Source: Gammaproteobacteria bacterium
GTDB lineage: Bacteria > Pseudomonadota > Gammaproteobacteria > Steroidobacterales > Steroidobacteraceae
Direction of reading: 5' to 3'
DNA: 40,034 nucleotides
Assembly (NCBI GenBank): GCA_003132025.1
Contig: PKWJ01000051.1
Coordinates: 39,022-79,055 of the forward strand
Below the pieces are notes generated by a model. That model searched no databases. It saw only the letters and a list, made by a program, of their open reading frames with translations, and had not been told where the DNA came from. Positions 1-9,200 of the stretch are shown here, one piece after another. Position 1 is the stretch's first letter, and the number at the start of each line of letters is the position of its first letter. A program made the translations under genes and the position numbers.

Positions 1-1
1 G

Positions 2-88
2 GGCTGCGAACCGATCTGCGCCGGCCTGATTTCCGGCTCGGCGCTGGTGGGCATCGGCAACGCCATCGTCAACGTCGTGTTCTTCTGA
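2..88 (+). CDS. C-terminal end of a membrane protein (possibly OPT-family transporter), partial
   Basis: The frame is open from the left edge to a TGA at 86-88 and encodes 28 residues, mostly Gly, Ala, Ile, Val and Leu, ending in VNVVFF. The stretch reads as the last transmembrane helix of a polytopic protein. The pattern AGLISGSALVGIG recalls the final helix of bacterial OPT-family oligopeptide transporters, but 28 residues are too few for a firm call. The upstream part lies outside the window. Just past its stop the DNA carries a remnant of an unrelated efflux gene, so this gene's natural downstream flank has probably been replaced. Confidence 0.35.
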   Translation, partial: GCEPICAGLISGSALVGIGNAIVNVVFF

Positions 89-93
89 GGCGC

Positions 94-300
94 GCGCTTG
101 AGGCTCTGAAGCTGCAACAGCAGAGCTACTCGGTCGGTACGACCAATGTGCTGAACCTGATCGCGGCGGAGCGAACCTACGCGCAGGCGCAGCTCAGCTA
201 TGTCAGCGCCCAAGTACAGCAGTTCATGGATACCGCCAGTCTACTGACCGCTTTGGGGGGCGGATGGTGGAACGATACGGCTTCTGTGCCGGGGATGTGA
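94..300 (+). pseudogene. C-terminal remnant of an RND outer-membrane efflux factor (NodT/OprM type)
   Basis: Translation in frame 1 gives ALKLQQQSYSVGTTNVL and, further on, AERTYAQAQL and ALGGGWW before a TGA at 298-300. These are hallmarks of the last helical hairpin of NodT/OprM-type outer-membrane factors, including the characteristic C-terminal L-GGGW. Only about 65 residues are present out of a usual 450-500. The frame stays open to the left edge, but upstream of about position 94 it is merely the alternate frame of the membrane-protein tail at 2-88, so there is no start, signal peptide or lipobox. It is not a copy of the intact channel gene at 10587-12029, whose tail differs. I read it as the scar of a deletion or recombination with a junction near 88-100. 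Confidence 0.7.
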
Positions 301-337
301 CCGCTTATCGCACGACCTGGGTGGGCGCCCCTCGTCC

Positions 338-2347
338 CTAGCTCGTCAGACCGATCTTACGCAGCATCGCCGCAAACCTTGGGTCGCTATGCATATCACG
401 AAAACACGAGAAGATGCCCATCGCAGTAACAGTCGGCTCTTCATTCCGATACGCGCGATCGAGCCATTGTAAGGCCTGGTCCTTGTCGTTGCGCCTGGCG
501 TAGGTGCAGGCGATTCCAAGCGCTCCCGTCTCGGACTGCTTTGCCTTAGCCTCGGCAAGTAGTGCGTCCGCTTCCGTTCGACGTCCCAGCGCCCATAGTG
601 CATCCATCGCGCACGAGTCGCGGCTGTCCTTGTCTGGCTCTTCGTTCATGGCTGCGAGCGCCGCATCTGGTTTGTTGCTCGCCAGCAAAACGTATCCCAA
701 GCTGCAGTGGGCGCCCTCGGTGCCAGGATCGATCACGAGCATTTCTTTCAGTGTGCTTTCCGCCTCAGGCAAACGATCGGTCAACAGATAGAGGTCGAAG
801 AGAGACCAAAGCCATCGCCTATTGAGGGGATCACGTCTTTCAGCCTGCTTATAGAGGTTGATGGCGTCATCGAAGTGACCGGCGGTCCCTGCCTCAATCG
901 CATCGCCATTTAGCAACGCTATATCGTTGGGGTCCAATTCGCGAACTCTAATTCGCTCGGCGCGCGCCGCCGAAATATTAAAGGAGTTCCACTCAATCGC
1001 CATGAGCTGGGCGTGAGCATACGCCAGGGTGGGAGCAATACTTAGCGCTTGGTCAACTGCGCTACGGGCTTCAGCATGCGCCTTCCTTGGCAGCATCCAA
1101 CCATTGATCGCCTCGTTCTCGTACGTACGCGCAAGCGCTGCCCAGGCTAATGCAAAGCGAGGATCGATGCGTACGGCCTCCCGCAGAGCATCGATAGAGC
1201 GCTTTGAATCCTGCTCGGTAACTTTGTTCTGAAAATAAATTCCGCGTAAGTAAGCCGCGTAGGCATCTGGATTCGCGGACCTGTGCTCCGACGAAGAGGT
1301 CTGTTCGTGCATAGTAGTCTTCAGGGCGATCACAACAGCTTCTGCGATGGAATCCTGTACCTGGAAAATGTCGCCCATGTCCCGGTCGTATTTCTCCGAC
1401 CATAGGTGCGATCCATCGGATACGCGTATGAGCTGTGCAGTGACGCGCATCGTCCTGCCAGACGTCCGCACGCTTCCTTCCAGCAAATTCGCGACACCCA
1501 GCTGCTGGCCGATGATGCGTACGTCCTCGTTCCTGCCCTTGAATTGGAACGACGATGTTCTGGCAATGACTCTCAGGTCGGCAGAATGTGCGAGCTGATC
1601 GATCAACTCTTCCGACAGTCCGTCGGAAAAATACTCCTGGTCTTTCTTCTCGCTCATGTCGGTAAACGGCAGGACCGCGATCGACTTATCGCCGGCCGTC
1701 GGTGCCGCGTGTTTCGAAGCCATGAACTTTTCGGTTCCGACATACCCGGCTGCAAGCAGCACAAGACCGATCACGATCCAGGTCGCCAAAGAGCGGCTGA
1801 TAGGAGGCGTCGATCGGGTCGACGCAGCGCCCGTCGATGCCGTGGGCCGCGCTGAAAATCCGACGCTCGTTGGAGCGGGCGTCGCATCCGGCGACAGTAT
1901 TCGGCGTACTCGCTCGACAAAAACATCAGCGTTCTTGCCGCCCGGTAGGCGCGTCCACTGCACGTCGCGAAAGCGATCCGGCACCTTCTCGTCCTGATCC
2001 GAGGTGTCGTCGATGACGATCGGCAGGAGAAATGGCCGATCCGCCACCATCAGGTGACTGCGGTCAACGGCGAGCTTCCACTCGAGTCGGAAATATCCCT
2101 CATCACGCGTGTGCGTCTGTTGCGAGATGATCGGGATAAACAAGGCGCAGGCTTTGATCTGGCGGCGAATCGATGCGTCCCAGGCGTCGCCCCCGCGCAG
2201 CTCGCTTTGGTCGAACCAGACCTCGATTCCGGCAGCGCGCAGTGCCGCGCAAATCTCCTGAGCGGCCGCCGCATCTTGGGACGCGTAGCTCAGGAATACC
2301 GCCTTATTCGGGTCGATCACCGTGTCCACGTCATGGCGAGTTCCCAA
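338..2347 (-). CDS. Membrane-anchored TIR domain / TolB-like / TPR protein
   Basis: 669 residues in three modules. Residues 15-150 form a TIR domain: box 1 AVFLSYASQD, then VWFDQSELRGGDAW. Glu89 in YFRLEWKLA sits where NAD-cleaving TIR domains keep their catalytic Glu. One transmembrane helix lies at about 188-204. Residues 221-340 form a TolB/FlgO-like domain (KSIAVLPFTDMS, SDGLSEELI, VANLLEGSVR), and TPR-like helices fill 355-665. The TolB-TPR half is common in proteobacterial signalling proteins headed by a cyclase or winged-helix domain; here a TIR replaces them. Function is unknown: signalling or NAD-consuming defence are both possible. The start is an unconvincing TTG. An ATG with a better ribosome site lies 29 nt upstream (2374-2376) but in another frame. 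The gene is AT-richer than the right half of the window. Confidence 0.8.
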   Translation of the reverse strand: MGTRHDVDTVIDPNKAVFLSYASQDAAAAQEICAALRAAGIEVWFDQSELRGGDAWDASIRRQIKACALFIPIISQQTHTRDEGYFRLEWKLAVDRSHLMVADRPFLLPIVIDDTSDQDEKVPDRFRDVQWTRLPGGKNADVFVERVRRILSPDATPAPTSVGFSARPTASTGAASTRSTPPISRSLATWIVIGLVLLAAGYVGTEKFMASKHAAPTAGDKSIAVLPFTDMSEKKDQEYFSDGLSEELIDQLAHSADLRVIARTSSFQFKGRNEDVRIIGQQLGVANLLEGSVRTSGRTMRVTAQLIRVSDGSHLWSEKYDRDMGDIFQVQDSIAEAVVIALKTTMHEQTSSSEHRSANPDAYAAYLRGIYFQNKVTEQDSKRSIDALREAVRIDPRFALAWAALARTYENEAINGWMLPRKAHAEARSAVDQALSIAPTLAYAHAQLMAIEWNSFNISAARAERIRVRELDPNDIALLNGDAIEAGTAGHFDDAINLYKQAERRDPLNRRWLWSLFDLYLLTDRLPEAESTLKEMLVIDPGTEGAHCSLGYVLLASNKPDAALAAMNEEPDKDSRDSCAMDALWALGRRTEADALLAEAKAKQSETGALGIACTYARRNDKDQALQWLDRAYRNEEPTVTAMGIFSCFRDMHSDPRFAAMLRKIGLTS

Positions 2348-2461
2348 GGGTTGTCTGGTTCAGCGAGGTCAGCCATTCGAGGGCTCTTTGTTAGCGCCTC
2401 CATAGCCTACCTCAAGGTATGAGAGGCTGCTTCCTGGAAGTGTCCGGATCGAGCCGAAGGG

Positions 2462-3214
2462 TCAGTAGACCACTTCGACGACAGTGCTGAAGATATAGCC
2501 GGCGCCGCGCTGCGTGACGATGTATTGCGGCTGGGTCGGGTCGGCCTCGATCTTACGCCGCAGACGCAGCACCTGAATGTCTATGGCGCGATCGTAGACC
2601 TCGTTGTCGTGAACGCGGCTCGCCTCGAGTAACTGGTCGCGCGTCAGAATGCGTCCCGGCGAGGCAAGCAGCGCCGCAAGCAAATTTATCTCGCCGTTTG
2701 TGAGGGGGACATTGGCGCCATCGACACGCCGCAGCCGTCGGGTGCGCAAGTTGAACTCGAAGTCGCCAAACCGGTAAGCCCGGACTTCACGCTGCCGCGC
2801 CGGGGCAGCGTCGGAGGCGCCTGTGCGGCGCAGCACCGTCCGTATCCGCGCTAGTAACTCGCGGGGGCTGAAGGGCTTCACGATGTAATCGTCAGCGCCC
2901 AATTCCAGACCCATGACGCGATCGGCTTCGTCACGCACGCCCGTCAGCATGACAATCGGCACCGTGTATTGACTGCGCAGCGAGCGGGCAATGGCCATGC
3001 CGTCCTCGCCGGGCAATCGAAGATCCAGGACCACCAGATCGATCGTCTCGTCCACAAGAAGCCGCCGTAGCTCGTCTCCGTTCGAAGCCGCGCTGACGCG
3101 CAGTCCATGCTCGGTCAGATACTCGCTCAACAGCGCGCGGATCTGTGGATCGTCATCGACCACCAGGATATGCGTCGTCACGGGCGACATCCTTTCAATT
3201 GCCGGGGCGCTCAA
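2462..3214 (-). CDS. OmpR/PhoB-family response regulator
   Basis: 250 residues. The receiver domain (about 14-125) has acidic residues 20-22, phospho-acceptor Asp64 in VVLDLRLPGEDG and the switch Lys113 in IVKPFSP. A C-terminal winged-helix DNA-binding domain (about 150-245) carries the family pattern of a recognition helix followed by YDRAIDIQVLRLRRKIE. It is the DNA-binding output of the operon headed at 6135. Its TTG start overlaps the TGA of the upstream sensor kinase (TTGA at 3211-3214), implying translational coupling. An alternative ATG at 3190 would remove eight residues without touching the receiver fold. Targets are unknown; the divergent RND operon at 6253 is a natural candidate. 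Confidence 0.93.
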   Translation of the reverse strand: MSAPAIERMSPVTTHILVVDDDPQIRALLSEYLTEHGLRVSAASNGDELRRLLVDETIDLVVLDLRLPGEDGMAIARSLRSQYTVPIVMLTGVRDEADRVMGLELGADDYIVKPFSPRELLARIRTVLRRTGASDAAPARQREVRAYRFGDFEFNLRTRRLRRVDGANVPLTNGEINLLAALLASPGRILTRDQLLEASRVHDNEVYDRAIDIQVLRLRRKIEADPTQPQYIVTQRGAGYIFSTVVEVVY

Positions 3215-5739
3215 GACAGCGATCCGAACACGCGCGCCAGCGATTCGGCAAGATTACGACTGTGCACTGGCTTGAGCAGCAACTCATTGATGCCGATCTG
3301 CGTTCCACGCTGCGCCAGCTCCAGGCTACCATGCCCGGACATCAGGATAATCGGAACCGTTGGACGCAGCCGCCGGATCTCGTGGGCAAGCTCCGTTCCG
3401 CTCAGCTCCGGCATCGACTCGTCCGTGACCACCGCATCGAAGCGATCAGGAGCTTCCCGATAAGCGCGTAAGGCCGCGACGCTGGAATCGAATCCCACTG
3501 GCTCATAACCGAGCTGCGCGATGCTCTCCTCGGCGAGCGCTACCAGCGCCCGCTCATCATCGACGATCATCACGGTCTGGCCGCGGCCCACCGGCAGCGT
3601 CTGCGAGGGCTCGCGTGTCGGCACCGGCATCTCGGCTGCCACGGGCAGCCAGACATCGAATCGCGTACCTTCACCGGTGGTCGATGCCACATCGATTGCA
3701 CCGCCAAGATCGTTCACGATACCGTGGACGAGCGAAAGGCCCAGGCCGGTCCCCTGGCCGACACCTTTGGTGGTAAAAAACGGATCGAATATGCGCTCCA
3801 TGATCGCTGGCGGAATGCCGTTTCCGGTGTCGCTGACGATAAGACGCACATACGCTCCAGGTGAAAGCGAGCCGCGTGCCAGCAGGCGGGTCTCGGGCAG
3901 CTCGCTGCGTACCAGTGCGACGCCCAGGACGCCACCGCCATGCATCGCCTGGATGGCGTTGGTGCACAGATTCATGGTGATCTGGTGTAGATCGGTAGGA
4001 TCTCCGCTTACCCCGGCGGTGTCCGCCGCCAGGTTTTTCTGCAACTGTATGCCCTCAGGCAACGAGGCTGCCAGCAGCTCGAGTGTCTCTGCCACCACCG
4101 CCTGCACGTTGAATTGGACCTGGTTGCCCAGGCCGCTGCGACTGAAGGCGAGAATGCGTTCCACCAGTCTCTTGGCGCGCTCGGTCGCATGCATCACATT
4201 GTCCAGGTAGCGCCGTAGGTCGCTGTTCTCCGCGGAGCGCTGCAGCGCTAGCTCGCTGTAGCCCATGATCGCGCCGAGGATGTTGTTGAAGTCATGTGCA
4301 ATGCCACCGGCCAGGGTTCCAATCGCCTCCATTTTCTGCGACTGGCGCAGTTGCGATTCGAGTTTCTCCTTGTCGAGTTGTGACTGCTTGTGCTCGGTGA
4401 TGTCGATTGCGGAGCCCACGAAGCGCGTGGGTTCGCCAGCCGGTCCGTACAGGCATCGACCACGGGTGAGCAGCCAACGCCAGTTGCCATTTGGCGGGCG
4501 TACGCGGTACTCGCATTCGAAGCGCTCCGAGCGCCCCTCGAAATGCTCGCGCATCGCCGCCTCGAAACGCGGTTGATCGTCGGGGTGCATCTGGGTCCTT
4601 CCGCGCCATTCGGCGCGCGAAGCGACGTCGCTATCCGCCGGTAATCCGCCCAGTACCTTCATTCTCGGGGACAGGAACAGCCGATCGGAGGGAATATCCC
4701 AGTCCCAATGTCCTTCGTTTGCGCCCTCCATCGCGAGCGCATAGCGCTCCTCGCTTTCGCGCAGCGCACGCTCGCCCGCGGCGACGCGGTCGAGCTGGCG
4801 CACCAGCATCGCTATCGTGAGGGCGCCCAGCAGACTCAGAATGAACGTGCGCAAGCCAACCCGCTCGGTTTCCTCGCGCCAGGGTTGCAGCGCGACCGCC
4901 GCATCACGTGTGACCGCAATCTTCAGGTGGGTAGACCTGATTGGTGCGACGGCAATGAAACTCGTGCTGCCATCCAGGGGATCGGCCAGTCGCGCGAACG
5001 GGCCGTCCGGAGCTGTTGCCAGCGACGGGAATCTGCCACCGACTGCAGACGCAGTGCGCGGGTTGCGCGCCAGCAGCGTGCCGTCGTCCTGTATCAGTGC
5101 GATCGCAGTGCCGCTGTCGATGTTGACGGCCCTGTAGAGTTGACTCAAATCATCCAGGTCGACGCGCGCGGTCACGATGCCGGCAAAGCGGTGCGATGAA
5201 CCCTCGAGGCGGCGCGAAAGCACGACCGCCGTGCGCCCGTCGGTTCGCGCCACCAGCGGCTCACTAATGAATAACTGATCGGACGTGCTGTCCCTCTGCG
5301 CGATGTAGTACGAGCGATCGGCGACGTTGAGCAGAGGCACCGGCAGAGCGCGTGCGCGGTGAAGCTGCTGGCCGTCGGCTGCCACGATCATCATCTGACT
5401 TACCGGGGTGACGCCCGCGACGCGGGCGCCGAGCGCGGCATCGACCGCGGCATCGGAAGTGCCTGCAGGCACGTTCTCATACCATCGCGCCGTGTCCAGC
5501 AGCAGCAGGTCCACCGTCCGCAGCGTCCACGCGGTCTGTTCGGCCAGTGCTTTCGCCATGTTGCCGATCTCGCGGTCCGTCGCGACCAGGGCATAGCGAT
5601 AAGAGCGCCAGGCGTCGTAGGCGGAGGAGGCGGCAAATGCCAGGATGACCACGGCCCCAAGAAGAGTCACGCCATGCTGCAGGCGCCGCAATCGAATCAC
5701 CCCGGACTCGCGAGCGAGGGTACCGCTGGCCGACCGCAT
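3211..5739 (-). CDS. Hybrid sensor histidine kinase (periplasmic sensor, PAS, HisKA, HATPase, receiver)
   Basis: 842 residues. Transmembrane helices at about 24-42 and 296-313 bracket a periplasmic region of some 250 residues that looks like a double-Cache sensor (AADGQQLHRARA, YYIAQRD, LFISEPL). A PAS domain covers about 328-450 and ends in the PAC-type GSAIDITEHK. HisKA has the phospho-accepting His482 in GGIAHDFNNILG. The ATPase domain has an N box at NLCTNAIQAM, a G1 box at DTGNGIP and a G2 box at GTGLGLSL. A fused receiver (722-840) keeps Asp773 and Lys823. All catalytic residues are present. The GGIAHDFNN signature belongs to the large hybrid-kinase class that can both phosphorylate its own receiver and signal to a separate regulator, here the OmpR-type protein encoded next. 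Confidence 0.93.
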   Translation of the reverse strand: MRSASGTLARESGVIRLRRLQHGVTLLGAVVILAFAASSAYDAWRSYRYALVATDREIGNMAKALAEQTAWTLRTVDLLLLDTARWYENVPAGTSDAAVDAALGARVAGVTPVSQMMIVAADGQQLHRARALPVPLLNVADRSYYIAQRDSTSDQLFISEPLVARTDGRTAVVLSRRLEGSSHRFAGIVTARVDLDDLSQLYRAVNIDSGTAIALIQDDGTLLARNPRTASAVGGRFPSLATAPDGPFARLADPLDGSTSFIAVAPIRSTHLKIAVTRDAAVALQPWREETERVGLRTFILSLLGALTIAMLVRQLDRVAAGERALRESEERYALAMEGANEGHWDWDIPSDRLFLSPRMKVLGGLPADSDVASRAEWRGRTQMHPDDQPRFEAAMREHFEGRSERFECEYRVRPPNGNWRWLLTRGRCLYGPAGEPTRFVGSAIDITEHKQSQLDKEKLESQLRQSQKMEAIGTLAGGIAHDFNNILGAIMGYSELALQRSAENSDLRRYLDNVMHATERAKRLVERILAFSRSGLGNQVQFNVQAVVAETLELLAASLPEGIQLQKNLAADTAGVSGDPTDLHQITMNLCTNAIQAMHGGGVLGVALVRSELPETRLLARGSLSPGAYVRLIVSDTGNGIPPAIMERIFDPFFTTKGVGQGTGLGLSLVHGIVNDLGGAIDVASTTGEGTRFDVWLPVAAEMPVPTREPSQTLPVGRGQTVMIVDDERALVALAEESIAQLGYEPVGFDSSVAALRAYREAPDRFDAVVTDESMPELSGTELAHEIRRLRPTVPIILMSGHGSLELAQRGTQIGINELLLKPVHSRNLAESLARVFGSLS

Positions 5740-5772
5740 GCTTAGGTCACCGGATTTCGTGGAGAGGCCTGC

Positions 5773-6135
5773 TCAGGTCGCTGATCCTACGATAGCTTGC
5801 ACGGCCCTGAGCAGATCGTCACGCACCAAAGGTTTGGCGACCGCCTGGCGTACCCCCAGGGCTCGTGCCGCGGCGCCATCGGCCTCAAGACCGGAGCGGA
5901 ATTGGCACGATATGGCGATCATTGGCTTGCCAGGGTGCGCCGCGCGGATGGCGCGCAGGCATTCCGCCCCACGCTGTTTGGGCATGTAGACATTCACGAC
6001 CACCAGGTCCCCTGGCTGGTCGCGGTCCGCATTGCAGCTCGTGCCCACCCGCACGCGATAGCCGGCGTCGAGCAGCCATTCCTGCATCAGGGAACGGGTG
6101 AGCTGGTCTTCCTCGTAGATCACGATGTCGAGCAT
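5773..6135 (-). CDS. Receiver-only protein with Asn in place of the phospho-acceptor Asp
   Basis: 120 residues, a single CheY-like receiver fold. The N-terminal acidic cluster (Glu8, Glu9, Asp10), the Thr/Ser switch position (Ser76 in MIAISCQ) and Lys101 in AVAKPL are kept. The residue at the end of beta strand 3 is Asn48 (LVVVNVYMP, where active receivers have LD-MP); I checked the codon as AAT on the minus strand. The protein therefore should not be phosphorylated in the usual way, as in known pseudo-receivers. It is the first gene of the operon, 33 bp before the hybrid kinase, so it may act as a constitutive or competing partner for the kinase. No output domain is present. The start is ATG at 6133-6135. 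Confidence 0.85.
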   Translation of the reverse strand: MLDIVIYEEDQLTRSLMQEWLLDAGYRVRVGTSCNADRDQPGDLVVVNVYMPKQRGAECLRAIRAAHPGKPMIAISCQFRSGLEADGAAARALGVRQAVAKPLVRDDLLRAVQAIVGSAT

Positions 6136-6189
6136 CGCTGCACGTTCTCATGTCTGCTTCCCGCGACGATGTCGCACCGCCAACCTCCG

Positions 6190-6205
6190 TGTTTCAGTTG
6201 AAACA
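6190..6205. promoter_or_regulatory. Perfect 16-bp palindrome, candidate operator
   Basis: TGTTTCA-GT-TGAAACA, with 7-bp arms and a 2-bp centre. It lies midway in the 117-bp divergent space between the receiver gene and the RND permease gene. It overlaps a TTGAAA that could serve as a -35 element for the pump operon. The size and symmetry suit a dimeric repressor such as a TetR-type protein. No such regulator is encoded in the window. Confidence 0.45.
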
Positions 6206-6225
6206 GTCGCTGAAGTACGCCGGAA

Positions 6226-6251
6226 TCGGCGCTCGCCTAGGCTGGCGCCGA
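6226..6251. promoter_or_regulatory. 26-bp quasi-palindrome directly before the RND start codon
   Basis: Arms TCGGCGC (6226-6232) and GCGCCGA (6245-6251) surround the self-complementary core GCCTAGGC. Twenty-two of 26 positions are symmetric. It ends one base before the ATG at 6253, where a ribosome site would be expected, and no convincing Shine-Dalgarno is visible. It may be a second operator, or an RNA hairpin that limits translation of the permease. Confidence 0.4.
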
Positions 6252-6252
6252 C

Positions 6253-9200
6253 ATGCTCGCCATCGTCCGCATTGCACTGAGCCGGCCCTACACGTTCGTG
6301 GTGGCCGCCATACTCATCTTCCTCATCGGCACGCTGGCGGCGTTCCGGATGCCGGTCGATATCTTTCCCAACATCAACATCCCGATTATCGCCGTCGCCT
6401 GGCAGTACACCGGCATGCCGCCCGATCAGATGGCGGGGCGGATGATCACACCGTTCGAAAAGGCGCTGACGACGACGGTCAACGACATCGAACACATCGA
6501 GGCAAGCTCGTATACGACATTCGGCATCGTCAAGATCTTTTTTCACCCCAACGTCAACATCGCAACCGCCAATGCGCAGGTGACGGCGATCTCGCAGACG
6601 CTGTTGAAGCAGATGCCACCGGGCGCGACTCCGCCGCTGATTCTCAACTACAGCGCCTCCACCGTGCCGATCATTCAGCTGGCGTTGTCTGGCAAGAACC
6701 TGACCGAAAGCGAGCTTGCTGATATCGGACTGAACTTCGTGCGTACCCGCCTGGTGACGGTGCAGGGGGCCGCGATCCCGTATCCGTTCGGCGGCAAAAA
6801 CCCCGAGGTAATGTACGACCTCGATACCGCGGCGTTGCAAGCTCGCGGGTTGACCGGGCAGGACGTTGCCTATGCGTTGGCGCAGCAGAACCTGCTGACG
6901 CCGGTGGGTACAGAGAAAATCGGTAAAGTCGAATACACAATCAACCTCAACAATGCCCCCGCGAAGATCCCGGAGCTTGGGGATCTGCCCATCAAGAACG
7001 TCGGCGGGGCAATGGTGTACATGCATGATGTCGCACACGTGCACCAGGGCGGCGCCGTACAGACGAACATTGTCCACGTCGACGGCGGGCGCTCAGTGCT
7101 ACTGAGCGTGTTCAAGAACGGCGAGACCTCCACGCTGGATATCGTAAGCGGTATCAAGCGCATGATAGGGATCATCCAGCCCTCGCTGCCCGACGAACTG
7201 AAGATAAAGCCGATCGCCGATCAGTCGCTGTTCGTGCGCGCGTCCATTGAGGGCGTGGTCCGTGAGGGTGTGATTGCCGCGGTGCTGACCAGTCTGATGA
7301 TCCTGCTGTTCCTCGGCAGCGCGCGATCAACCCTGATCGTCACCACCTCGATTCCGCTGTCCATATTGGGCGCGATTGCAACCCTGGCGGCGATCGGCGA
7401 GACGCTCAACATCATGACCCTGGGTGGTCTGGCGCTCGCCGTCGGTATCCTGGTCGATGAGGCGACGGTGACGATCGAGAGCATCAACTATCACCTCGAG
7501 CAGGGCAAGGAGGTCGAGACCGCGATCATCGACGGAGCCTCGCAGATCGTTATACCCGCCTTCGTCTCACTGCTGTGCATCTGCATCGTGTTCGTGCCGA
7601 TGTTCTTCTTAAAAGGGGTGGCGCGTTTTCTGTTCGTGCCGATGGCCGAGAGCGTGATGTTCGCGATGGTGTTCTCGTTCCTGCTATCACGCACCCTGGT
7701 GCCGACCATGGCGAAGTATCTGCTGCGCCAGCACCAGGGGCCGCATGGCGCGCAGCCGCCGGCGTCGAGAAATCCCCTGGTGCGATTTCAGCGCGGCTTC
7801 GAGTCCGGCTTCGAGCGGTTTCGGGCCAGCTATCGCGGACTCCTCGCGTTTGCGATCGCGCAGCGCCGGTTATTTTTGCCCGGATTCTTCGCGGTGGTGG
7901 TGCTCTCCTTCCTGCTGACACCGTTCCTGGGCCGCAATTTCTTTCCCGAAGTCGACGGTGGGCAGATTCTGATGCACGTACGGGTGCCGGTCGGTACCCG
8001 GGTCGAGGAGACCGCGGCGCGCTTCGCCGAGGTGGAGGAGGTGATCCGCAACACGATCCCGCCCGCCGAGACTGCGGCGATCGCTGACAACATTGGCACC
8101 TACCTGTCCTCGATCAATACCGTCTACAACAATACGGGCACCATCGGTGAGTCGGATGGCGACATTCAGATCTCGCTCAACGAGGGCCACGCGCCGACCG
8201 CTCGCTACGTGAGTCAACTGCGCGATGTGCTGCCGCGCCGATTTCCGGGCTTGTCGTTTTCATTCCTGCCGGCGGATATCGTCAGCCAGATCCTGAACTT
8301 CGGCGCGCCGGCACCGATCGATTTGCAGATTCGAGGCAAGAATCTCGGCGAAGACTATGCTTACGCCAATGGGCTGCTGGCGCAGATCCGGCACATCACG
8401 GGCATTGCCGATGCGCGTATTCAGCAATCGCCGCGCTTGCCGACGCTGGAAGTGAATATCGATCGTACCCGTGCGCAATATGCCGGCGTCACGGCAGCTG
8501 ATGTGACCAACAGCATGGTCGTGAATCTGGCGAGTTCCACCCAGGTGGCACCAACCTATTGGTTGAATCAGGACAACGGGGCCACTTATCCGATCGCGTT
8601 GCAGACGCCGCAGTACGACATCGACAGCTTGTCAGCCCTGGAGAATCTGCCCATCAACGCGACCGGCGCCCCGACCACGGTGCTCGGCGGTATCGCCGAC
8701 ATCAGGCGCTCCTACGGCAACGCCGTGGTCTCGCAGTACGACATCGTGCCGATGGTGCAGATCTATGCGACGACCCAGGGCCGCGATCTGGGCACGGTAT
8801 CTTCCGAAATTCGCAAGATCATCAAGCTCAACGAACAGTACAAACCCAAAGGCGCGATCGTCACCCTCGTCGGCCAGACGGCGACCATGTACAGCGCCTA
8901 CACCGGGCTGTTGTTCGGCCTGCTGGGCGCAATCGTGCTCATCTACCTGCTGATCGTCGTCAACTTCCAGTCCTGGACCGATCCGTTCGTGATCATCACC
9001 GCGTTACCGGCGGCGCTCGCCGGTATCGTTTGGGTGCTGTTTGGCACGCATACCACCTTGTCGGTTCCTGCACTGACCGGGGCAATCATGTGCATGGGTG
9101 TCGCGACCGCCAACAGCGTGCTCGTGATCAGCTTCGCACGCGAGCAGCTTGGACTGACCGGCGACGCAACGAAAGCTGCCCTCGAAGCGGGATTCGTGCG

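Noticed and set aside
94..300. Idea that the channel remnant is a partial duplicate of the intact channel gene at 10587-12029.
   Set aside because: The two tails share only family-level residues (such as ALGGGW), so it derives from another channel gene.
7447..7464. Glu403 instead of the second Asp in the RND helix-4 proton relay.
   Set aside because: A conservative change that I believe is common in this RND subgroup, so not reported as an anomaly.
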